Made by a program: the position numbers and the translations under genes. From the NCBI GenBank assembly GCA_947302655.1, contig CAMYVW010000004.1, positions 1 to 39,782 of the forward strand: DNA of 39,782 nt. The letters are read 5' to 3'. This stretch comes from an uncultured Mycoplasmatota bacterium. Lineage in GTDB: Bacteria > Bacillota_I > Bacilli_A > RF39 > UBA660. This document shows, one piece after another, positions 16,127-25,800 of this stretch (positions within the stretch are counted from its first letter, which is position 1; each line of letters opens with the position of its first letter). Below the pieces are notes generated by a model, which ran no database searches, was not told where the DNA came from, and saw only the letters and a list, made by a program, of their open reading frames with translations.

Positions 16127-16151
16127 CACATATTATTTTTTATAATATAAT
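16123..16151 (+). promoter_or_regulatory. Perfect consensus sigma-A promoter for the chaperone gene
   Basis: -35 TTGACA (16123-16128), 17 bases, -10 TATAAT (16146-16151), all 12 consensus bases matched. It overlaps the stop of the upstream gene, and transcription should start about 20 bases before the ATG. Another TATAAT at 16141 is only 12 bases from the -35 and so is not used. Confidence 0.9.
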
Positions 16152-16178
16152 ATATAAAAGAGAAAAAGGAGGCTTATT

Positions 16179-16706
16179 ATGGCAAAAGTAGGTTTTTCAA
16201 AACTTGGACTTAAAAAGAAAAATGAAACTGTTAAAGTTCAATTAACTGATGATATAGAAATTGAAGTTCTTCAATATCTTCCTATTAATGATAAACTCAA
16301 TATAATTGCAGCAGTTCTTAATGGTTCAGCTGATCAGAATAATTTTGCTAATCCTGTAAAAATTGAAGTTATAGGAACTATTGAAATGATTAAAGCATAT
16401 ACTAATTTATCTTTTACAGAAAAACAATTAGAAGATATTCCAAAATTATATGATTTAATGGAACAAAATGATATTATTAATAAAATTATGAGCGCAATTC
16501 CAACAGTAGAATATGAATTTATAATTAATGGTATTGATAGTACTATTCAATCATATTATAATTATCGTAATTCTGTATTTGGTATTTTAGATACTATTAG
16601 TCAAGATTATAGTAATTTAGATTTTGATGCTCAAAAAATTCAAAAGGAAATTGGAGATCCAGAAAATCTTGAATTACTTCGAAGTGTTTTAACTAAATTG
16701 GGCTAA
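16179..16706 (+). CDS. Probable tail assembly chaperone
   Basis: 175 residues from an ATG 6 bases after AAGGAGG. The N-terminus reads as in many Firmicute tail chaperones (FSKLGLKKKNETVKVQLTDDIEIEVLQYLPINDKLNIIAAVL), and it is the last gene before the tape measure, the usual chaperone slot; such proteins coat the tape measure while the tube polymerises. Unlike lambda G/GT there is no second reading frame: no slippery heptamer lies at its end and no open -1 or +1 frame follows. It has its own perfect promoter and a strong terminator 46 bases after its stop, so its level is set independently. Confidence 0.68.
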   Translation: MAKVGFSKLGLKKKNETVKVQLTDDIEIEVLQYLPINDKLNIIAAVLNGSADQNNFANPVKIEVIGTIEMIKAYTNLSFTEKQLEDIPKLYDLMEQNDIINKIMSAIPTVEYEFIINGIDSTIQSYYNYRNSVFGILDTISQDYSNLDFDAQKIQKEIGDPENLELLRSVLTKLG

Positions 16707-16752
16707 TTAGTTTCATTTTATTGTTTTATTTTTTATAAAATAATAGGAGTAC

Positions 16753-16797
16753 GGGTGGTTAGAGTGTTAACTAGATACTCTAACCACCCATTTTTTT
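16753..16797 (+). terminator. Strong terminator between chaperone and tape measure
   Basis: A 13-bp perfect stem GGGTGGTTAGAGT (16753-16765) with ACTCTAACCACCC (16777-16789), an 11-base loop, then A and seven T. It should stop most transcripts from the chaperone promoter before the tape measure. Confidence 0.92.
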
Positions 16798-16815
16798 ATT
16801 TGCGCAAATAAAAAA
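16792..16815 (+). repeat. 24-base perfect palindrome before the tape measure
   Basis: The half-site TTTTTTATTTGC (16792-16803) is followed at once by its reverse complement. It shares the T-tract of the terminator. With no loop it cannot make a good RNA hairpin, but it has the two-fold symmetry of a dimeric protein's operator. It ends 33 bases before the tape measure ATG. Confidence 0.55.
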
Positions 16816-16848
16816 CAAAATTTGGAGAGAAAGGAGCGAATAAAAGGT

Positions 16849-19800
16849 ATGCCTAAACAATTAAATGTAAATCTTGCTTTTACAGCAGATACGGAAGCAG
16901 CTAAAAAGCAAATTTTAGAATTGCAAAAGGCTTTACAAGCAGTGGCAATGATGCCAAGTAAATCTTCTGCTTTATTTGATGATAAACAATTAAAAAATGC
17001 CAGTAAAGCAGCTATGGAATTACAAAAACATTTACAAGCTGCTGTAAATGTAAATACTGGACAATTAGATTTATCTAGATTATCAACTAGTTTAGCTGCA
17101 TCTAATAAAGATTTAAAAACTTATGTTAATACATTGATGCAAGCTGGTTCAGTAGGACAAAATGCATTTATGCAATTGGCAAAAACTGTTTCTACCGCTG
17201 AAGCTCCTATTACAAGAGTTAATGCTCGTTTAGCAGAAATGGGAACCACTTTAAAAAATACTGTAAGATGGCAATTATCTTCTAGTATTTTACATGGTTT
17301 TATAGGTTCTGTACAAGCAGCTTATGGATATGCTCAAGATTTAAATCAATCTTTAAATAATATTAGAATTGTTACTGGAGCTAGTGTTGGTGAAATGGCT
17401 GCTTTTGCAGAAAAAGCTAATTATGCAGCCAAAGCTTTAAGTACAACAACAACTAGTTATACTGATGCTGCATTGATTTATTATCAACAGGGTATTCGTG
17501 ATCAAGAAGAAATAGCCGGTAGAACTGAAACAACTATTAAATTAGCTAATGTTTCACGACAAAGTGCGGAAGAAGTTTCTCAGCAAATGACCGCTATTTG
17601 GAATAACTTTTATGATGGATCTAAAAGTCTTGAATATTATGCCGATGCAATTACTGCTTTAGGTGCATCTACAGCATCCAGTTCTGCAGAAATTGCAGCA
17701 GGTCTTGAAAAATTTGCGGCTATAGCTGATACGGTCGGATTATCTTATGAATATGCAACTGCGGCCATGGCTACAATTACTGCTCAAACGCGTCAAAGTG
17801 CAGATACTGTAGGTACTGGTTTAAGAACATTATTTAGTAGATTAGAAGGTTTAAAATTAGGAGAAACTCTTGAAGATGGGGTTGATTTAAATAAATATTC
17901 TAAGGCTCTTGAAACAGTAGGTGTGCAGGTATTAGATCTTAACGGTGAAATTCGAGATATGGATAGTATTCTTGATGATTTAGGAAATCGTTGGGATGAA
18001 TTAACGCAAGCACAAAAAATAGCACTTGCACAAACTGTAGGTGGTGTTCGACAATATACTAATTTAATTGCTCTTATGGATAATTGGGACAAAATGCAGG
18101 CTAACGTATTAACTGCTCAAGGTTCTGAGGGAACTCTCCAAGAGCAAGCTGATATTTATGCTGAATCCTGGGAAGCGGCACAAAAACGAGTTAAAGCTGC
18201 CGCGCAATCTATTTATGCTGATTTATTTGATGATAAATTTTTTATTACATTAACTGATGGTTTAGCTAAATTAATTGATACTATTAGTGGTATTACGAAA
18301 GGATTTGGAGGATTACAAGGTGTTTTATTAGCTGTTGGTTCAATATTTTTACAAAAATATGCATATGAAATGCCAGCTGCTTTAGAAAATTTTAAACAAA
18401 ATTTAATGGTATTCACTGGTCAAGCAAAAACTGAAATGATAAAAATGCAAGATCAGATGACTGATAATCTTAATAGAATTAAAAATGATCCTTCTACTTC
18501 TTCTGTTGGAAAAATTCAAGCTGAGGGTTATGCTGAAGTTATTAAAATGAGGCAACAATTACTTCAACAAAGTAATACAATGAGTCAAGCTCAACAAGAT
18601 GAATATAAAAGACAAATAGAATTAGTTCAATCTGGATATGATGAAGTTCAAGCAATTCAAGAAAAAATTAATGCTAAACAAAAAGAAATTGCTGTTACAG
18701 AACAGGCTATTCAAGCAAAAGCAAAAGAACAGGCGGCTAATTTAGTATCTGAACAAAGTGATTTATATCAAGCTAGACTTGGTTGGGAAAATAAACGTAG
18801 TCAAATAACAGATGATAATTCATTAGGTACAGAAGATAAAGCTGCTCGTTTACGAGATATTGACAGTGAAATTGATAAAATTGATGTTAAATTAGGAGTT
18901 ATTGAACCAAAGCTTCAAAATCTTGGTAATAGCATGGGTAAAGGTGCAAAAGATTTTAAAGATGCTATGTTAGATGTTACTAATGCCAGTACAGCAGAAG
19001 AAAAATTAAGAATGTTAAAAAATGTTGCTGATATGGCAGGTGAAGCAATTGGTAAAATAGCGGAAAAATATACTGATCAAACTAAACGTGCTGTGGCTAT
19101 TGAAAATATGGTATCAAGTATTCGGAGCCAAGCCGATGCTTGGAAAACTGATACTATTGCTATGGAAAATAATAGCGCAGCAGTTGATAGTATGAAACAA
19201 AAAATGGATGCTTATCTTGAATCTTTACGTCAGCAGGGTCAAGAACAGAATATTAATAAAACTTTTATACGAGATTTAGATGAATTAAAAAATAAATTAC
19301 AAGAAGTAAATAGTCCAGAAGGTTTGCAAAAGATTGCTGATATGTTTAAAAACTTAGGAGGAGATGCTGAATTATCTTTAACGGGATTAAGTCAACATTT
19401 AGAGCAATTAGAAAAACAATTATTAGAATTAGGTATAGATCCAAGTGCTTTAAATAATTACAGAAAAGAAGTAGAACACTTAGCTCAAGATATAACTAAT
19501 ATGGGCAATACTTTAGAAAATACTCGAGGTCAAGTTAATAGTTTTGAAAAAGGTTTAACTGCGAATAGTGTTGTACTAACAAAATTTGCTTCAACAACTA
19601 TGGCTGTTTATAATGTTATTAATACAATTAATAATGCATTTAAAACTTTTGGAGATGAAAATGCTACAGCTTTACAAAAAGTTGGGGCCGCGATGAGTAT
19701 TTTAATGTCTGTTACAATGGCTTATAATCAAATTTCTTCTTTAGCAACAGCTTTACAAACATCTAAAATTGGATTATATATTATGGAACAAGGTGCTATT

Positions 19801-22800
19801 GAAGGAACAACTGTTGCTCAATGGGGTTTAAATGTTGCTATGGAAGCTAATCCTATAGGTTTAGTTATTGCAGCAGTTACTGCATTAATTGCGGTTTTGG
19901 CAATTTTAATTGGTAGTATTACAGCAATTACTAATTATATGCAACGTTATGATAATGCAATTAAGGATGCTTCTAAAACTTTAGAAGAATTAACTAAAAA
20001 AGAAGAAGAGGCTCGACAAAATGCTGATAATTTACGTTCTTCTATTGATAAATATGATTCTTGTGTAGAGAAATTAAAAAATTGTACCAAAGGAACTAAA
20101 GAATGGCGAGATGCTTTAAAAGAAACTGGTACAAGTGCTTTAGAAGTAATAGATCAGGTCGATGAATTTTTAAGCAATGAAGATTATAACAAATTATTAC
20201 AAGAATATAAAGAAAAAGGTACTTTAAATGCTGATATTTTACAATCTGCTACAAATCAAGCCGATATACAAGCTGGACAAGCATTACTTGCAAAATCATT
20301 AGGAGAATATAAAGTAACAGAAGCTAAACTAAATAAAGAAATCGCAGAGTTACGTCATGATATAGATAGTTCTACAGATTCAAATTATGATAATGAACAA
20401 TTAGAATCTGTTCTTAAGAATAATTTATCTGATTTAAGTGAAGCATTAGATGCTCAAGATTTAAGAAAAAAATTACAAAAATTAGGAATGGATGTTTCTA
20501 GCGTAAGTGATGCAACAATAGATGAATGGTTAGTAAACATTCGAACAATGTCTAATACAGCATTGGGTGCAGCTCAAAAATTAGGATTAATTGCTCAAAT
20601 TACTGTAGACGAATATACCGCAGGAACTGGAGCTTCAGAAGAGAGTAAAGATTTTGCAACTCATGTATTAACCAATGAAGCTATAGCATCTCAAGACTAT
20701 TGGCTTAAGATTGCTGAAGGTGCAGCAAGTAATCATCCACAAAGTAGAGCTTTAGAAAAACAATTAATAGAAGCATATAGTGAAGCAACGGGAGTTAATT
20801 TTTCCGTAAGAAATGGTATTCAGTGGAATGATGGAAAATTACATTGGCAAGATGAACAAGGTAATAAATATAATTTAGCTCCAGAAACAATAGCCGCAAT
20901 AAATGCAGCTGCAGATGCTGAAAATGGTATTAATCGAGCCATTGAAAAAGCTAATGAATTAATGGCTAATATGGTTGGAGAAAATGAAAACTTAGCTAAA
21001 TCTATTGATTTAAATGAACAAGGTAATATTAATGTTGATAAATATGTAGGTCAACTTTCTAAAAGCGTTATAGAAAATGCTAAAGATAAAACAGGAGATG
21101 AATTATTAGAAGCTTTACTTTTAGATCCAGAACAAGTAGATAAAATTGCAGAAGCTTATGGAACTGATAGAGATACTATTATAAATGCTTTGGTGGCAAG
21201 TGTTAAAAACAGTGCTAATACATATGATCAATTAGGAGAAGATTTAGCAGAACCAATTAAAGATACTTTCCAAAAAATGATGGCTGCAGCTGGAGATATT
21301 AGTTTAGAAGATGCTCAAAAAATGGAGGCTCAGTTAAAAAAGATATATGTTGATTCTGGTGGAAAAATGGATGTTGTTAATACCTATGCTAATTTTATGG
21401 AAAAATTGGGTAAAGATGCTCCTGAATTTCAAGAAGCTCTTGATGGTATAGATTGGAAACATGCAGATATTCAAGATTTAACTGATATTTTTGATCAATT
21501 AGGCATTGAAACAGAATTTAGCACAGAAGAATTATCAAAATTTTTACAGGTAATGAGATTTGTTCGTCCAGAAAATTCTCAATCTCCAGAAGAGCAATAT
21601 AAAGCAGTATCAAGTGTTACAAAAGGATTATCTACTGGAGATATAATTTCTAGTAGTGATTATGATCTTTTAGAACAATACGGTCTTGGGGATTTTTTTA
21701 AACAAACAGCGGATGAAGAATATATGTTAATGGCTAGTAGTGAAGATTTACAAGCCGCATTAAAAAATACAGGAGCTGAATTTGGAGGATTTATAGAGCG
21801 TCTTAATGATTTAAATCTTCAATTAATGTTAATGAATCAATGGCAAGAGAAAGGTCTTCATTATGAAGATTTTGAAGGAGAACAGCAAGTAGGTTCATCT
21901 GGATTTGATACTCAACTTCAAGCTGTTAATACTTTTTCAACAGAGTCTGGTATAGATGCTGAAACATTAGCTGCTATTAATGCTGGTGATTACAGTCCTG
22001 ATAATCTTGATGCTTTAGTTACTGCTTATGGAAATTTAAAAGATGTTCTTGGTGATGATGTTATTGAAGATAGTATTAGAAATATTACCGAAGAAGAAAA
22101 ACAACGAGAAGAACAAATGAAAACCTCTGCGGCTGCAGAAGATGTAAATATAGAAAATGTTCAACAATATAGTAAATTTTTAAAAGAAGAAGCTGATAAT
22201 TTAGATTGGATTAATGATGAATTAGCTGATAATGAAGAAGCTATTTTAGGAGTTGCTGTTGCTTGGGAAGATGCTATTGAAGGTATTGAAAAAATTCAAA
22301 AAGAATGGAAAAATTGGAATAAACAAGGATTACAAACTCCAGAAGTATTAGGTGAAATGACTGATGTTTTATCTGATATGTTTAATATGGATGTTAGTAA
22401 TGATTTTGTTACTGAACATTTAGAAGAAATTCAGCGTTTAGCCGAAGGAGATATGTCAGCCATTGATGATTTAGGATTAGCCTTAGCACAAAATACAATG
22501 TTACAAGATATTCCAATTGGTTTTGATCAAGAAGAATGGAATAATCAAGTAGAAGGTATATTTAATGATATTGATAGTTTTGGATTGGAAAATATTGAAG
22601 TTGGTGCTAAAATTGAAGATGCTCCTTTCTATGATGGTTTGGAAACCATGTTTTTAAATGCTCAAACTGCTGAAGAAGATATTAATAATGTTTTAGGTGG
22701 TATTGGTTATGATCCAAAAGTAACTATGGAGACTGTTACAATTGATAGTGTACAACAAAGTGATAGTGATGGATCATATCAAATTACTTATACTGGATTA

Positions 22801-25800
22801 GATGGTAGCGTTCAAACTGCAACAGTAGATGAAAATTTTGCTAATAGTCATAAACAAGGTGATACTATTACAATTCCACACATTGAAGGTAGTACATTTA
22901 CAGGACGAGCTAAAGGCGCTGGACACTCTGGCCGCACAGGTGGTGGCGGAGGAGGTGGCGGTGGTCGTCGAAGAGGCGGAGGCCGCAGAGCTGAACGTAA
23001 TCGTCAAGCAAAAAAACCAACCGATCAAAAAGAGCGTTATCATGTATTAAATAATCAACTTCAAGATATTAATGCACAATTAAAGAAAATTGATACTGCT
23101 TATGATCGAGCTTTTGGAACCGCAAAAATAAAGTTATTAGATCAACAGATTGCTAAACAAAAACAATTAGTAGCAAAACAAAGAGAATATTTAGCGGAAG
23201 TTAGAAAAAATTATAATTTAGATAAGCAAAATTTAGCTAGTTCTGGTACAAAGCAATTTTGGAGTGAAACAGATCAAAAATTAAAAACTGTAAATGCTAG
23301 TGCTAATTATTTAGGTATGGGTTTACAGTTTGATAATAATGGTACTTTATTAAATTATGATCAATTAGTGGCTGCTAATGTTGCTGCTTACAATGCCGCA
23401 GTAGATAAATTTAATAAAGCTAAAACTGATGATAAAGCTGCTAAACGAGCATTTGAAATTGCCAGTGCTCAATATGAAGGATTTAATGAATTATTAAAAC
23501 AATATGAAGAAACTCAAGATTTATTAGCACAAAAAGAACAAGAGGTAATCGATGCTCAAAATGCAGTTTATGATAAGCTTTTAGAAAAAACTCAATTAGT
23601 TGTTCAATTAAAAATTGATGTAGAAGAAGATAGTTTAAATTTACTTAATTTCTTATTAGAACGACTTCAAGATAATGCTTATGCTGCAGCTCAAAAAATT
23701 TCTTATTTAGGAGATAAATTAACATCTACAACAAAGAAAATTGATGCATATAAACAAGGATTAGTTGATATATTTAATAATCATGATTTAAATGGTAATA
23801 ATATAATTAATCAAATGATGGCTGGAACTATTAAACCAGATGAAGTATTAAAACAAATGGAAAATACTGGTAATACTTTTACTGAAAATGAAGCAAAAGC
23901 AATTCGTGATTATACTACTGGCATTTTAGACCAAATGGCTGAAGCAGAAAATCTTCGTAAAGAAACTATTGGACAAATTGGAATGGTTATGGATGCTAAT
24001 ATTAAAAAATTAGATAAAATAGCTGATAAAATCAATGCTTTAAAAAATATGACTGCTTCATATAAAAATTTAGTTGATTTAACTGGAAGAGAATATTTAA
24101 AAATTACATCTACAATGTATGACGAAATAGAAAAAACTAATGTTCAATTAGCAACTCAAGAAACTAATTTTGCTCGTCAAAGAAAAGATCAAGCCGAAGC
24201 TCAATATACTCATTTAAAAGAACAATATGAAAGTATAAAAGATACTTTAAGTGAAGAAAGACGAGTTGATTGGGAGCAACAGTTAGATGAGGCTAAAAAA
24301 TATGCAGATGAAATGACTGATAACTATTATTCAACATGGGAAAATGCAATTGAAGCAGTTACAACTAGATTTGAATCTGCTATGAAAAATATGGCTGAAG
24401 ATTTTAGTAAAATAATGGCTGGAGCTGCTGGAAATTTAGAGGGATTACAAGAAAGATTTGATTTAAAAGAAAAAATTAAAGAGACTTTTGTTCCAGAATA
24501 TGAAAAAATGTATCAATTAACTAAATTGACTCGTGATGCTCAAAAGAAAATTGATGAATCAAGTAATTTAAAAGTAAAACAAGAATTACAAAGAGTACAA
24601 CAAAAGATTTTAGATGCTCGAAATAGTGAGGTTAAATTAAGTCAATACGAATTAGATTATTTACAGAGAGAGTTAGATTTAAAAGCTGCTCAATTAGCTT
24701 TAGAAGAAGCTTCTAGAATAAAAAGTCAAGTTCGTATGACTAGAGATAGTGAAGGTAATTATTCTTATGTATATACTGCTGATGAACAAGCAGTTGAAGA
24801 AGCAGAACAAGAATATAGTGATAAATTATATGAAATGCAGAGATTAAATGAAGAATATATTCAAGAATTACAATCACAATTATTAGGTTTAGAGCAAGAT
24901 TATATTGATGCTATGCAAGAAGCTGCTGATATTTATGGAATTGGAACTACAGAATATTATGAAGCTATTCAAAATATTCAAGCTGATTATCAAGAATATT
25001 TTGAAGCTTTAAATGAAGAATTAAATTTAGCTTTAGAAAATCAAACAGAAGTATCTACTCTTCATGCTGAATTATATGTTCAATTAACAGGTGATGTTTA
25101 TCAAGCTAATGTAGATTTAATAACTTCTTGGGATGAAACTATGTTAGCTGCATTAACTGGTTATGAATCAATGGCTGAATATGAACAAGTTTGGGCAGAT
25201 GCAACAAGAGATGTTTATAATGCTGCAACTGACGCAGCTTTAACTTGGGAACAAGATTTAGAAAATGTTTATGATGCAGCCGAGGTAAAAATAGATGATT
25301 TTACCGATAAAGCAGTAAATGATTTACAAACTATACAAGATCAAAATAGTGATTTAACACAAGAAATTACAACTACTATGGGTGAAGTTTCGACTTCAAT
25401 TACTTCAGTAATTGATACAGTAGTAGAATGGGAAAATCAATATACTAAAACAGTAGAAAATATGTTAAATTGGAATACAAAATTAGTAGAAAGTTTTAAT
25501 TCTTTATTAGCCGCTTGGTCTGGCGTAAAAGCAGCGGCTGAAAAACCTGCTGATCAATCTGGATCTAGCTCTAGAGGTAGTGGACGTAGAAGTGGTGGTA
25601 GTAGTAGAGGCAGAGGCAGAGGCAGAGGTAGAGGTAGTAGAGGCAGAGGTAGTGGTAGTAGAGGTAGTGGTAGCAGAGGCGGTAGTGGTAGTAATGCTAG
25701 AGCTATAGCTCGACAAGTAGTTAATAGAACAGTACGAGATTTAACAAAAGTTAAAAATATTATAACTAAAAAAGGTGGGGGTTGTTTTGATGCTGGAACT

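Noticed and set aside
16727-16744. AT-only hairpin TTATTTT/AAAATAA after the chaperone gene
   Set aside because: Short, with weak pairs and no T-tract, and easily produced by chance; the real terminator lies just downstream.
16680-16760. Lambda-like G/GT frameshift at the end of the chaperone gene
   Set aside because: GTT TTA ACT is not a canonical heptamer, the -1 frame stops at once, and a terminator follows.
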